Part shown: positions 18,566 through 28,271 of the stretch, one piece after another | Position numbering within the stretch: the stretch's first letter is position 1 | Layout: each line of letters starts with the position of its first letter | Assembly: GCA_030442055.1 (NCBI GenBank) | Contig: JAUJEB010000008.1 | Coordinates: 1-64,000, forward strand | Reading direction: 5' to 3' | Length of the DNA stretch: 64,000 nt | DNA from: Agaribacillus aureus | GTDB lineage: Bacteria > Bacteroidota > Bacteroidia > Cytophagales > Cyclobacteriaceae | Translations under genes and position numbers: made by a program | The notes under the pieces: generated by a model | Seen by the model: only the letters and a program-made list of their open reading frames with translations | The model's database searches: none | Told to the model about the DNA's origin: nothing

Positions 18566-19044
18566 AAGCGTGGTGGTTTAATCCGGTGTTTGGAAAGTTT
18601 TCATTTCACCTACAGGTGGAGGTATTTGCGATGATAACTCATCATTAACCGGTAACAGGTTTTCCCTGTCCCGGTAATTTTCAATTGGGTTAAAAATGCT
18701 ATTTAAGAAGGATGGTCACAATGAGTGTTGTCAGCTGGTAGCATGATTCAACTCAGCCGAATAAGCTTATCTTTTCCAGGGCATCAAGTGATTGGATGGA
18801 TTTTGATCCTTTGGAATGGATATGATTTGTTACCATTGGTTGTTGCGCCGGAGACCAATGTAATTGGAACTATTTTAAAGCCTTCTGACCTCCCCTGCAT
18901 CGGGTGCACCCGGCAGAAGGGAGGAGAAGTCTTTTACTCAAATTATTGAATTTTGTATAACACCCGTTGCAAGCTTGCTACAATTTACCGCTTAGGCAGG
19001 CAAACTTACACCTGGTGTTCCTGTCTCACTTTTACTAAAACAGA
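18566..19044. other. Intergenic stretch, no supported gene
   Basis: About 480 bases. A plus-strand frame at 18725-18949 is open for 74 codons but its composition is not protein-like. A 12-bp palindrome CGGGTGCACCCG lies at about 18900-18911 between CCTTCTG and CAGAAGG arms. Nothing else stands out. Confidence 0.35.
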
Positions 19045-19413
19045 TCAGCTGGCCTTTTTGCCGGTAAGCGGAATGGTGCCATTGGAAGAAACAGCCTCTC
19101 CTGACAGGGTCTTTTTATCAGTGACCAGTTGCACTTTTACCTGCTCTCCCTGAATGTATATGTAAAAAGAGATCTTGTTTCCCGAAACCGAAATTTGGTT
19201 TGAAACAAACTTTTGCGCATTAACCAGGACATGCGCGTTCCATACTTTATCTTTCTTTTCAATGACGATTTGCCCGCTGGCGTATTCGGGAGGTGCACCT
19301 TCGGCTTTATAATTCCAGGTTCCAATAAGGTCTTTTTCGCCGGCTGGAAAGGCATTGCTCTGAAAAATTAATAATGAAAAGAGGAGGATAAAAAAAACAT
19401 TTTTTGTTTTCAT
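19045..19413 (-). CDS. Small exported protein, function unknown
   Basis: A 122-residue protein. Residues 1-21 form a Sec signal peptide (KTKNVFFILLFSLLIFQSNA). The mature part starts with DLIGTWNYKAEGAPPEYASG, the 'G-x-W' opening of lipocalin-like small beta-barrels, and continues as alternating beta strands (QIVIEKKDKVWNAHVLVNAQ, then VKVQLVTDKKTLSGEAVS). No named family is certain. It stands alone downstream of the membrane LytTR gene, 117 bases away on the same strand. Confidence 0.7.
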   Translation of the reverse strand: MKTKNVFFILLFSLLIFQSNAFPAGEKDLIGTWNYKAEGAPPEYASGQIVIEKKDKVWNAHVLVNAQKFVSNQISVSGNKISFYIYIQGEQVKVQLVTDKKTLSGEAVSSNGTIPLTGKKAS

Positions 19414-19530
19414 GATTTTATAATGATTAGTTTTTGAACGTATTCTTATAAACTTACGGGCAATACCGCATTTTTATGCTTACAGGATTTAATATGGGAT
19501 AAACCGCCGGTATTAGGGGTAAATGGGGCT

Positions 19531-20388
19531 TTAAAATTTCATTCTTTCTTCGAAAGATTTTTTATAGCCTGATGAAACCGGGATTGTCATCTCCTGAAGT
19601 TGGCGTAGCGCCACGTTGTATCCCTTCTGCGTTCTGTTAATAGTCTCCACATTCTGAATGTTGACCATATAAGACCGGTGCGTCCGAAGAAGGTGGGCAT
19701 GATGGTTTTCACTTTCCAGCTTTTTTAAATTGGTCCGGATCAATTTTTTTTTCATTTTTCCCTGTGTCAAATAATAAACAGCTGTATAATTATCTTCAGA
19801 TTTTAAAAAAAGCAAATGATCTCTCTTGATGGTCAGCATAATTTTTTCGTTTTCATCTCTAAACGAAAGTAAATGCTCCTTCACCTCCTGTTGCCGTTGC
19901 TGATGTTGGAGGGTATAGCTTTTAAGTTTCTCCTGTTCCTTCTTAGCCGATGTAAAGAGCAAAACACTGGTATATGGAATGATTGAAACCAGGGATGTAT
20001 ATTTTGCAGCCAGGAAAAACTCCCCGACCATCTGTTCATACGATTGCATTTTTTCACCATATATAAAATACATCACCATTGACAGTAAAAAGATTTCCGA
20101 TATAACAAAAAGTAAAAAACTACCATAGGTAAAAGTCCTTAATCCAAGCAAAGGCCGGAGGACAAATTGACTAAAAAGCAACACGATAGCCCCGAAAATA
20201 CCGTAACCTGACAAAGCCAAAAACCCGATGACTTTGTTGGCATAGGGCCACTCATCAGCGTCAAACGGCACAAATAAATTCATGAATACGACGACAAAAA
20301 GCCCCATAAAAATGATCAAGCGCCATTTATCCTTTGTTTCATCAAGCAAAGGAAATGGCTTCAACAAAAAATTATTTAAATATGCCAT
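19531..20388 (-). CDS. Membrane-anchored LytTR transcriptional regulator (no receiver domain)
   Basis: A 285-residue protein. Four hydrophobic helices lie in the first half (about residues 25-45, 55-80, 88-112 and 128-150), then a short coiled coil, then a LytTR DNA-binding domain (about 185-280; LFLKSEDNYTAVYYLTQGKM and LLRTHRSYMVNIQNVETINR). There is no receiver domain, so it is not a classical response regulator; in this layout the membrane part probably senses or tethers. Its target may be itself or the small exported protein downstream (inference). Confidence 0.92.
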   Translation of the reverse strand: MAYLNNFLLKPFPLLDETKDKWRLIIFMGLFVVVFMNLFVPFDADEWPYANKVIGFLALSGYGIFGAIVLLFSQFVLRPLLGLRTFTYGSFLLFVISEIFLLSMVMYFIYGEKMQSYEQMVGEFFLAAKYTSLVSIIPYTSVLLFTSAKKEQEKLKSYTLQHQQRQQEVKEHLLSFRDENEKIMLTIKRDHLLFLKSEDNYTAVYYLTQGKMKKKLIRTNLKKLESENHHAHLLRTHRSYMVNIQNVETINRTQKGYNVALRQLQEMTIPVSSGYKKSFEERMKF

Positions 20389-20751
20389 GATAAAGCATTT
20401 TTAAATATGACTGGTGTCATCGGATGCGCCGCCCAATGCGGTACTACCGGATTAAAAATTTGTTTTGAATCTTAATATAAAAAAAAATAAAGAGATCCTT
20501 GCGCTCCGGGAACGTCTTTTAACAACATAATTGCTGAGGAAGGCCAGGAGCCGGGGCCGATTCAAAAGGCTGGCTGGGCTTAGAATGATCCGGATACATC
20601 TCTCCAAAGAATGCGTGAGTAGCCCTTAAGAAATGCACCGATTTTATTTCAGATAAGGTTCCAGTGATTCTAATAAACGTAAAAGAGATCTGCTTTTTCG
20701 ATTGTTATAAAGGAACGCCTTGATAATTTTACAAGGGCCGGAGAAAGCCGT
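20389..20751. other. Intergenic stretch, no supported gene
   Basis: About 360 bases. A minus-strand frame ending near 20526 is open for roughly 55 codons but has no start codon and an odd proline-rich composition. No terminator, promoter or repeat that I can support. Confidence 0.3.
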
Positions 20752-21105
20752 CTAAAGTCCTTTTTCAAGGCATTGGCAAACTAAATCTGTCAGCGCTTTT
20801 TTGTGAACGGTGTCTTTTTCCGTAACCTTGTAAGTGCGGGCTTTAACGCCGTCGCCGGCAAGGATATGGAACTTGTCCTGCAGGGAGGCGCCTTCCATAA
20901 AGAGGATGGTTACATGGTTTTTGGCTATGCGATATCCGCAAATATTTTTTTTATGGAAGAAAGCAATACTGCCCCATTTGATGCCTTCCTTTACCCGGCT
21001 ATCAGCCGATAAAACAGCTTCCCTGATTTCGAGGACTGCCTTTCTTTGAAAATCGGTGAGTCCGTTAACATAATCTTCGATGTCGTTGCTATGGTAGGCT
21101 ATCAT
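20752..21105 (-). CDS. DUF1801 (YdhG-like) protein, coupled to a membrane protein gene
   Basis: The frame is open from 21129, but the Met at 21105 (MIAYHSNDIEDYVNGLTDFQ) gives the usual DUF1801 N-terminus of 117 residues; the longer form adds a hydrophobic octapeptide. The family pattern is clear: GLTDFQRKAVLEIREAVL, then VKEGIKWGSIAFFHKKNICG, then HVTILFMEGASLQDKFHILA. The start lies inside the end of the upstream membrane-protein gene (overlap about 17 bases), so the two are translationally coupled. Possible iron-chaperone-like role by family only. Confidence 0.83.
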   Translation of the reverse strand: MIAYHSNDIEDYVNGLTDFQRKAVLEIREAVLSADSRVKEGIKWGSIAFFHKKNICGYRIAKNHVTILFMEGASLQDKFHILAGDGVKARTYKVTEKDTVHKKALTDLVCQCLEKGL

Positions 21106-21508
21106 GATCAGTAGTATTTTTATAGTCATAAATTATTGAAAGCGATAAACCCATGATCCCTCCGATGATTAAATGCGCCAGCGTATTTAAGATAAATATT
21201 GCGTTAAAATCTACCGCCCAGATAGCGCGGATAACCATGGCCTGGGGAAGAAACATCAGGGTGGCTATGACAGCGCCAAAGAGGAATCCACGGATTTTTT
21301 GAGTGGCTTTTGGATAGAAGTATGGAAAAAAATATACCATGATGCTGGCATAAATAAGATGATTCAATACCAGGGCGAGGTAATTGATTTCTTCCCTTCT
21401 ATAGGGGACATAATTAGCTTCGTCTGTGGCGGCATACCAAATGGTTGTCAATATATTGCTTAATAAAAAGGCGACAACGACGGAGAATATGGTTTTTTTG
21501 GTGTTCAT
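21089..21508 (-). CDS. Small four-helix integral membrane protein
   Basis: A 139-residue protein with four hydrophobic helices, roughly residues 7-27, 43-62, 72-92 and 102-126, and short loops. The first helix ends in a conserved-looking segment WYAATDEANYVPYRREEINY on the outer side. I do not recognise the family. Its last 17 bases overlap the start of the DUF1801 gene, so the two are expressed together. It is divergent from the AraC regulator gene that starts 71 bases away, suggesting shared control. Confidence 0.75.
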   Translation of the reverse strand: MNTKKTIFSVVVAFLLSNILTTIWYAATDEANYVPYRREEINYLALVLNHLIYASIMVYFFPYFYPKATQKIRGFLFGAVIATLMFLPQAMVIRAIWAVDFNAIFILNTLAHLIIGGIMGLSLSIIYDYKNTTDHDSLP

Positions 21509-21579
21509 TCTATTTTTTCCCCCAAATGTAATTTTGAGTGCTCACAAAAAATTGACATTTTGCGACAAAATAGCATCAA

Positions 21580-22608
21580 ATGTTTTTTGCCGGAAAGTTT
21601 ATACTGGACATAGCCGGGTTTGTCGAAAGTCAGGGGATGAGCCGGTTAAAAATTATGGAGATGGTGGGTTTTGATGAGGATATACTTGAAAAAGAAAATG
21701 CCCTGGTAGACTACGATTGCATTTCAGGTATTTTTAAACTTATTAAAAGCGAATTGAAAGATCCTCGGTTTGGCCTGCATATGGGCGAGCAGATCATGTT
21801 GAGTGCCACAAGTTATATTGATCAGCTCATGGATAGCTGCTCAACAGTGCGGGAAGCCTTCGAGCACGCGATTGCCTACAGCCGGTTAATAAGCGATTCC
21901 ATGGATTGTTCGTTGGAGATGTTTGACGATAATTTCCGTGTCAACTTTGAATTGAATCCGGACTGGTCTCTGTGTGATGATTATGCCATTATTCAAAACC
22001 TTGATCTCGCCTTGATCTGTGCTAAAAATTCTCTCTACCGGCTTACCAGTAAGGAATATTTTCCCGTTGAACTAAACTTTTTTTATCCAAAGCCGCGGAA
22101 GATTGCTGAGCATTACAGGTTGTTCAACACCCATTTAAAATTTAATGCAGTTGTTTCTTCCATCGTCTTTAACAGGCATATCCTTCATAAATCAACCGTC
22201 AATCATAACCATGGACTACTTGAACAGTTGAAAGAAGAAGCCAACAAAATTCTCAGTTCATTGCCTGCGGAGAACCAGTTGATAACCAGCGTTAAAAAAT
22301 CAATACTCAAGCACATCACCCGGGGGTCATCTCATATATCCGATGTGGCGGATGATCTTTACATGACCACCAGAATGTTGCAAAGAAGATTAAAGGCAGA
22401 GGGGTTGACGTTTAAACAGATCCAAAATGATATCCGATTTCAGATAGTCAGGAAAATGAAGCATCACGGCGATTGCAACCTGGATGAAATAGCCTATCTT
22501 GTCGGCTATGCTGAATCAAGCTCTTTTGCCAGGGCATTCAAGTCCTGGACAGGCTCAAGTCCCGGTAAATATTTTAATACCTCCAAACTCCAAACCGGCA
22601 AGAAATAA
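21580..22608 (+). CDS. AraC family transcriptional regulator (arabinose_bd-type N-terminus)
   Basis: A 342-residue regulator of the OruR/ArgR-like type. The N-terminal half is the AraC_binding_2/Arabinose_bd region (about residues 20-210; FGLHMGEQIMLSATSYIDQL). The C-terminal AraC HTH pair (about 245-335) is clear: HISDVADDLYMTTRMLQRRL, LKAEGLTFKQIQNDIRF and EIAYLVGYAESSSFARAFKS. It is divergent from the membrane/DUF1801 pair with 71 bases between the starts, the most likely target by position. Confidence 0.93.
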   Translation: MFFAGKFILDIAGFVESQGMSRLKIMEMVGFDEDILEKENALVDYDCISGIFKLIKSELKDPRFGLHMGEQIMLSATSYIDQLMDSCSTVREAFEHAIAYSRLISDSMDCSLEMFDDNFRVNFELNPDWSLCDDYAIIQNLDLALICAKNSLYRLTSKEYFPVELNFFYPKPRKIAEHYRLFNTHLKFNAVVSSIVFNRHILHKSTVNHNHGLLEQLKEEANKILSSLPAENQLITSVKKSILKHITRGSSHISDVADDLYMTTRMLQRRLKAEGLTFKQIQNDIRFQIVRKMKHHGDCNLDEIAYLVGYAESSSFARAFKSWTGSSPGKYFNTSKLQTGKK

Positions 22609-22667
22609 ATACTATTTTTCTCCCCATCAACTTGCACAAAAAATACCCACATCCACTGTCACGAATT

Positions 22668-22806
22668 ACCCCTTCCGGCCAGTTCATTCACTCTAATCGA
22701 CATATACCCGCCGGGCCACCTTCCCCGGGGAAGGATTAATTATCCCTTTTTAAAATAAGGAACAAGAAAGTAACTAAGACTATCCATATAACCTGTTCAC
22801 CCTCAC
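22668..22806. repeat. 139-bp direct repeat, copy 1
   Basis: Starts with ACCCCTTCCGGCCAGTTCAT and ends with CACCCTCAC. It differs from copy 2 at one position only (T at 22697). Inside lies the perfect 16-bp palindrome CCTTCCCCGGGGAAGG (22719-22734). It contains no ORF and no transposase motif. Confidence 0.95.
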
Positions 22807-22827
22807 ACTTGACCCTCACTCACTTAA

Positions 22828-22966
22828 ACCCCTTCCGGCCAGTTCATTCACTCTAACCGACATATACCCGCCGGGCCACCTTCCCCGGGGAAGGATTAAT
22901 TATCCCTTTTTAAAATAAGGAACAAGAAAGTAACTAAGACTATCCATATAACCTGTTCACCCTCAC
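22828..22966. repeat. 139-bp direct repeat, copy 2
   Basis: The second copy follows after a 21-base spacer, so the period is 160 bases. The single difference from copy 1 is C at 22857. The internal palindrome is at 22879-22894. It ends 23 bases before the stop of the permease gene that runs in the other direction, so the array sits between two convergent genes. Confidence 0.95.
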
Positions 22967-22988
22967 CCTCACTCCCACACTCCATTCC

Positions 22989-25610
22989 TCATTCCGATCT
23001 CAGTGAATCAACCGGGCTGGCTGTTGCCGCTTTAATAGCCTGATAACTTACAGTCAACAAAGTAATGACCAACGCGCCGGCACCGGCGGCAACAAAGATC
23101 CACCAGGAAACACCGGTTCGGTACTCATAATTCTGCAGCCAGCTTTTCATAGTAAAAAAAGCAATTGGAAGGGCAATGAGGCAGGAGACAAAGACCAGTG
23201 AAACAAACTCTTTGGACATAAGCTTCCAGAGTTTAAATACCGAGGCGCCCACCACTTTGCGAATACCAATTTCTTTGGTACGTTTTTTAGCCATAAATGC
23301 GGCAAGTCCAAGTAATCCAAGGCAGCTAATGAGAATGGCAAGAACGGCGAATACCGAAGCCAATTTACCAATACGTACTTCGTGATTAAATTTTCTGGCA
23401 TATTGCTCATCGGCAAATTTGTAATCAAACGGCACGCCAGGGGCATATTCTTTAAAGACGGCCTCTATCTTTTCCAGCGCATCCCGTATGCTTTGGCTGG
23501 GACTTATTTTTAAAGAGACAATATTTCCGGGCCAATCCAGTAAGCGGTAAGCAGCAGGAAGAATAGGTTGATAAGGTGATTCGACGATCAGATTATTTAC
23601 TACACCGAGAATAGTCCAGTCTTTTCCTGCCCATTTTACTATTTCGCCAACAGGATTTTCCAGGCCCATCATCTTTGCTGCTGATTCATTGATCACTAGT
23701 CCTTTTTGATCGCTGATAATTTCTCTTGAAAAATCCCGCCCGTCTACTATTTCCCAGCCTACCGTCTTGCCATATTCAGGCGATATTTCGCTGATGTGAA
23801 AGTTATCCAAAAAATCAGGATCCTTACCCCGCCACTCCAGGCCACCGACACCATAGGCATAATTGGCCACCGAACCGTTTGATTCTGTCATTTCCCGGAT
23901 AGCGCCTGAAGCGATCAATTTATTTCGGATCACCTCAAAATGTTTATGTACATCACCTGTATTTACTTTCAGGTAAATCAACCCGTCCCGGCTATATCCC
24001 ACTGGGCGGTCTTTGGTGTGTTGAATTTGACGATAGACGATAATGGTGCCAACAATTAGCGTAACGGAAACCGTAAATTGTAACACTATCAGTATTTGAC
24101 GTGGAACGGCCGCAAATTTACCCGATCGAAAAGTTCCTTTAAGCGCCTTCACGGTTTGAAACGAGGACAAATAGAGGGCAGGATAACTGCCGGCGATGGT
24201 GCCCGTGAGTAAAGTAAACCCAATACAGGATATCCAAAACCAGGGGCTTGACAAGGGAATATCCATTTGTTTGCCAGCCACCTCATTAAACCATGGCAAT
24301 GTAAAAATCAGTATATTAAATGCAATTACAAAAGCAACCATGGCTACTAAAAGGGATTCACTGAAGAACTGGTGGATCAGCTGGCTGCGAAAAGAGCCGA
24401 TGGCTTTTCGGATGCCAACTTCTTTCTTGCGGCTTTCTGCACTGGCTGTACTGAGATTCATAAAATTGATGCAAGCCAGTAACAAAACAAATACACCGAT
24501 AATCCCAAAAAGCCATACAAATTGGATTTGCCCCCCCGTGTTTTTGCCATCTTCAAAATCTCCATACAAGTGCCATTTGCTCATTGGGTGCAGTGATGTC
24601 TCTATTCTTAGGTTTTTATGCGCTTCGCGGCGGTCATGGATCAGGTTTTTTATTTTGTCGGAAACAATATCCATTTTCGCATGTGGCAGCAATTGAACAA
24701 AGGTCTGTATCGAGCTATATTCCCAGGAGTCGGATGAGTCTTGCAGCCATTTGTTTAGTGATACATATAACGCCCAGGTAGCGATGAAGGAGACATCGTT
24801 GAACTCGGAGTTTTTAGGTAAATCCTCATAAATGCCAGTTACCTTGACTTCGTGTTTAAGGTCGATCTTTACTATTTTATGCAAAGGATTCTCTTCCCCA
24901 AAAAGCTTTTTGGCCAGTGACTCGGAAAGCATGACCGCATTAAGTTCCCCAAGTCCTGTACGGGTACCCTTCAACATTTTCAACGTCAGCATTTCCGGCG
25001 CGTCGGGTTGCATGTAGTTGCCATTTGCGCTAAAACTCAGATTGTCTTTTGAAATAATATGATCCTCGGTATGCGATGATGTTACCACATATTTAAAATC
25101 ATTCCCAAAGCTCTGTTCTAGTTCAGAACCTACCGGCACCGGCACCCATTTAGTACTACCACCGGGTTTGGGAAGTATAAAATGTTGCATCACCCGGGCG
25201 ATGTGATCATAATTTTCATGCCCCTTATTAAAGGACAATTCGTCCTGAATCCACAAACCGATTGACATGGCTACAGCCATCCCGGAAGCCAGTCCACCAA
25301 TATTGATCAGCGAATGATTTTTGTTCTTGAGGAGGTTTCTCCAGCTGATTTTAAGATGCGTTTTTAACATAGAATTTGAGTTTAATGACGGGAAGATATT
25401 AAAGTATCGAATAATTCCAGGTCGGAATAACAGCAGCACATCAAGTATAAAAAGCCATTTTGCTGTCCCGGCGCCTTTTGATTTCACATGAAAATCAAAA
25501 CACTCATGAAGATCCCCTTCCACATCTTCCAGCAGGTCGCGACGGCAGAACCATCTGAGGAGTGAGATAGCCTTTTTAGGTGGGGAAGGTTTATGTTCTT
25601 TGGGAGTCAT
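22989..25610 (-). CDS. MacB/FtsX-like ABC transporter permease with N-terminal prefix domain (paralog 1)
   Basis: An 873-residue inner-membrane protein. Residues 8-70 form the 'permease prefix' region (LLRWFCRRDLLEDVEGDLHE) with a first hydrophobic segment. Then come a TM helix near 100-125, a large MacB-type periplasmic domain (about 125-375), three TM helices (about 380-500) with FtsX core, a second periplasmic domain (about 520-740) and three more helices, so two FtsX halves in one chain. No ATP-binding domain is encoded and no ATPase gene is adjacent. Such single-chain permeases are very common in Cytophagales beside PadR regulators. The substrate is unknown. Confidence 0.92.
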   Translation of the reverse strand: MTPKEHKPSPPKKAISLLRWFCRRDLLEDVEGDLHECFDFHVKSKGAGTAKWLFILDVLLLFRPGIIRYFNIFPSLNSNSMLKTHLKISWRNLLKNKNHSLINIGGLASGMAVAMSIGLWIQDELSFNKGHENYDHIARVMQHFILPKPGGSTKWVPVPVGSELEQSFGNDFKYVVTSSHTEDHIISKDNLSFSANGNYMQPDAPEMLTLKMLKGTRTGLGELNAVMLSESLAKKLFGEENPLHKIVKIDLKHEVKVTGIYEDLPKNSEFNDVSFIATWALYVSLNKWLQDSSDSWEYSSIQTFVQLLPHAKMDIVSDKIKNLIHDRREAHKNLRIETSLHPMSKWHLYGDFEDGKNTGGQIQFVWLFGIIGVFVLLLACINFMNLSTASAESRKKEVGIRKAIGSFRSQLIHQFFSESLLVAMVAFVIAFNILIFTLPWFNEVAGKQMDIPLSSPWFWISCIGFTLLTGTIAGSYPALYLSSFQTVKALKGTFRSGKFAAVPRQILIVLQFTVSVTLIVGTIIVYRQIQHTKDRPVGYSRDGLIYLKVNTGDVHKHFEVIRNKLIASGAIREMTESNGSVANYAYGVGGLEWRGKDPDFLDNFHISEISPEYGKTVGWEIVDGRDFSREIISDQKGLVINESAAKMMGLENPVGEIVKWAGKDWTILGVVNNLIVESPYQPILPAAYRLLDWPGNIVSLKISPSQSIRDALEKIEAVFKEYAPGVPFDYKFADEQYARKFNHEVRIGKLASVFAVLAILISCLGLLGLAAFMAKKRTKEIGIRKVVGASVFKLWKLMSKEFVSLVFVSCLIALPIAFFTMKSWLQNYEYRTGVSWWIFVAAGAGALVITLLTVSYQAIKAATASPVDSLRSE

Positions 25611-25640
25611 AACACTTTTTTAATCATACTGTGGTTTTGC

Positions 25641-28262
25641 TTATTCAGACCTCAATGAATCAACAGGACTGGCCATGGCCGCCTTTATGGCCTGGTAACT
25701 CACCGTTAACAAAGTAATGACGAATGCGCCAATTCCTGCTGCAACAAAGACCCACCAGGAAACACCGGTTCGGTATTCATAATTTTGTAGCCAGTTTTTC
25801 ATAAAGAAAAAAGCAATTGGAAAAGCGATAAGGCAGGAAACTAAGACAAGTGAAATAAACTCTTTGGACATAAGCTTCCAGAGTTTAAATACAGAAGCGC
25901 CTGCCACTTTACGAATACCAATTTCTTTGGTGCGTTTTTTTGCCATAAATGAGGCAAGCCCAAATAATCCCAGACAGCTAATAAGAATTGCAAGAACGAC
26001 GAATACCGAAGCTAATTGGCCAATACGTACTTCATGGTCAAACTTTTTCGCATATTGCTCATCAGCGAATTTGTAATCAAAGGGGAGGCCAGGAGCATAT
26101 TCTTTGAAGACGGCCTGGATCTTTTCCAATGCATTTTTTATCCTTTGTGTGGGATTTATTTTTAAGGAGACAAATCCTCCAGGCCAATCAGCCAGGTAAT
26201 AAACTGCAGGGTTGGCTGATAAGTATGGGGAATCTACCATCAAATCGTTTATCACACCGAGAATGGTCCATTCTTTTCCCTGCCATTTTACTATTTCCCC
26301 AACCGGATTTTCCAGGCCCATTATATTTGCTGCTGATTCATTGATCACCAACCCCTTTTTATCACTGGTGATTTCCCTTGAAAAATCCCGCCCCTCCACT
26401 ATTTCCCAGCCCACGGTTTTTCCATATTCAGGTGATATTTCGTCTATTCGAAAGCTTGCCAAAAAATCCGGATCCTTGTCCCGCCATTCAAAATCGCCGT
26501 CACCAAAGGGGTAACCGATTATTGAACCGCTTGATTCTGTCATTTCCAGGATGGTGCCTGATGTGATCAATTTATTTCGGATCGCTTCAAAATGTTTATG
26601 TATTTCATCTGTATTAACTTTCAGGTAAATCAATCCGTCTTGGCTATATCCCAGGGAGCGGTGTCGAGTATGTTGAATTTGACTGTAAACGACAATAGTG
26701 CCGATAATAAGTGTAACGGAAACGGTAAATTGAAGTATCACTAATGCCTGGCGCGGAAGAGTCGCAAACCTGCCTGATCGAAAAGTTCCTTTAAGTGCTT
26801 TCACAGTTTGAAAAGATGACAGATAGCAGGCAGGATAACTGCCTGCTACGGTACCGGTAAGCAAAGTAAACCCAATACATGCTATCCAAAACCAGGGGCT
26901 TGCCCAGGGGATATCCATTTGTTTATTGGCCATTTCATTAAACCATGGTAACGAAAAAAGCAGTATGTTAAGGGCAATTATAAAGGCAATTGTTACCACC
27001 AAAAGGGATTCACTGAAAAACTGATGGATCAGCTGGCTACGAAAAGAGCCAATGGCTTTGCGGACGCCCACTTCTTTGGTGCGACCTTCTGCACGGGCGG
27101 TACTCAGATTCATAAAATTGATACATGCCAATAGTAAAACGAATACGCCGGTGATACCAAAAAGCCACACAAATTGAATTTGGCCTCCTGCGTTTTTTCC
27201 ATCTTTAAATTCTCCATACAAGTGCCATTTACTCATTGGATGCAGCGATGTTCTGGTTCGAAGGTTTTTGCGTTTCGTGCGATGGTCATGTACCATATTT
27301 TTTATTTTATCAGAAACAACATCCATTTTCGCTTGGGGTTGTAATTGAACAAAAACCTGTACGAAAGTATGCTCCCAGGACTCAAACATTTCTTTCCACC
27401 ACTGATGTGTGGCCACATACAAATCCCATGGGGCAATAAAAGCAACGTTTTTGAATTCGGAGTTTTGGGGTAGATCCTCATAAACACCGATTACCTTTAC
27501 CTCATGTTTCAAATCAATTTTCACAATTTTATGCATGGGGTCTTGCTCACCAAAGAGTCTTTCCGCCAACGACTGAGAAAGTAAAATGGAATTAAGTTCT
27601 TCAAGTCCGGCACGGGTACCGTGCAACATCTTCAATGTCAGCATTTCCGGTGCTTCAGTTTGCATGTAGTTACCATGTGCACTAAAGCCCAGATCGCCTT
27701 TTGAAATAATGTGATCCTCAGTAAATGAGGATACTATAACATATTCAAAATCATCTCCAAAGCTTTGATCTAATTCAGCGCCCACAGGTACAGGACTCCA
27801 GTCGCTGCTGCCAGATTGGTCGGGCAGTATATAATGTTGCATTACCCGGGCAATGTGATCGTAGTTTTCATGATTCTTGTTAAAAGACAATTCATCATAA
27901 ATCCATAAACCGATTGCCATAGCCACGGCCATGCCAGCAGCCAATCCACCAATATTAATGAGGGAATAAGCCTTGTTTTTGAGAAGTTGTCGATAGGCGA
28001 TTTTAAAATTACTTTTTAACATGAGGTTAGGGTTTGGTTGCGGCCACAAATAAAGAGACCTGATAATCCCGGGCCGGAATAGTAAGAGCACATCAAGTAT
28101 AAAAAGCCACTTTGCCTTCCTGGCGCCTTTTGATTTCAAGTGAAAATCAAAACATTCGCAAAGATCTCCTTCTACGTCCTCCAACAGGTCGCGACGGCAG
28201 AACCATCTCAGGAATGCCAGGGGACTTTTAGGAGGGGAAGGTTTGGATTTATCACTGCTCAT
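25641..28262 (-). CDS. MacB/FtsX-like ABC transporter permease with N-terminal prefix domain (paralog 2)
   Basis: Also 873 residues and collinear with the gene downstream: the same prefix (FLRWFCRRDLLEDVEGDLCE), the same double MacB/FtsX layout and the same end (AIKAAMASPVDSLRSE). By eye the two share well over two thirds of their residues, with most differences in the periplasmic parts. It lies 30 bases upstream of paralog 1 and 9 bases downstream of the PadR gene, so all three form one operon. A recent tandem duplication is the simplest explanation. Confidence 0.92.
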   Translation of the reverse strand: MSSDKSKPSPPKSPLAFLRWFCRRDLLEDVEGDLCECFDFHLKSKGARKAKWLFILDVLLLFRPGIIRSLYLWPQPNPNLMLKSNFKIAYRQLLKNKAYSLINIGGLAAGMAVAMAIGLWIYDELSFNKNHENYDHIARVMQHYILPDQSGSSDWSPVPVGAELDQSFGDDFEYVIVSSFTEDHIISKGDLGFSAHGNYMQTEAPEMLTLKMLHGTRAGLEELNSILLSQSLAERLFGEQDPMHKIVKIDLKHEVKVIGVYEDLPQNSEFKNVAFIAPWDLYVATHQWWKEMFESWEHTFVQVFVQLQPQAKMDVVSDKIKNMVHDHRTKRKNLRTRTSLHPMSKWHLYGEFKDGKNAGGQIQFVWLFGITGVFVLLLACINFMNLSTARAEGRTKEVGVRKAIGSFRSQLIHQFFSESLLVVTIAFIIALNILLFSLPWFNEMANKQMDIPWASPWFWIACIGFTLLTGTVAGSYPACYLSSFQTVKALKGTFRSGRFATLPRQALVILQFTVSVTLIIGTIVVYSQIQHTRHRSLGYSQDGLIYLKVNTDEIHKHFEAIRNKLITSGTILEMTESSGSIIGYPFGDGDFEWRDKDPDFLASFRIDEISPEYGKTVGWEIVEGRDFSREITSDKKGLVINESAANIMGLENPVGEIVKWQGKEWTILGVINDLMVDSPYLSANPAVYYLADWPGGFVSLKINPTQRIKNALEKIQAVFKEYAPGLPFDYKFADEQYAKKFDHEVRIGQLASVFVVLAILISCLGLFGLASFMAKKRTKEIGIRKVAGASVFKLWKLMSKEFISLVLVSCLIAFPIAFFFMKNWLQNYEYRTGVSWWVFVAAGIGAFVITLLTVSYQAIKAAMASPVDSLRSE

Positions 28263-28271
28263 AGCTTATCA

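Noticed and set aside
18725..18949. Plus-strand open frame of 74 codons
   Set aside because: No family pattern, odd composition and no ribosome-binding site or operon context.
20525..20710. Minus-strand open stretch with proline-rich end (PSQPFESAPAPG)
   Set aside because: No start codon, stop-bounded, and no family recognised.
22668..22966. CRISPR array or insertion sequence
   Set aside because: The unit is 139 bases, occurs twice only, and has no cas genes, spacers, terminal inverted repeats or transposase.
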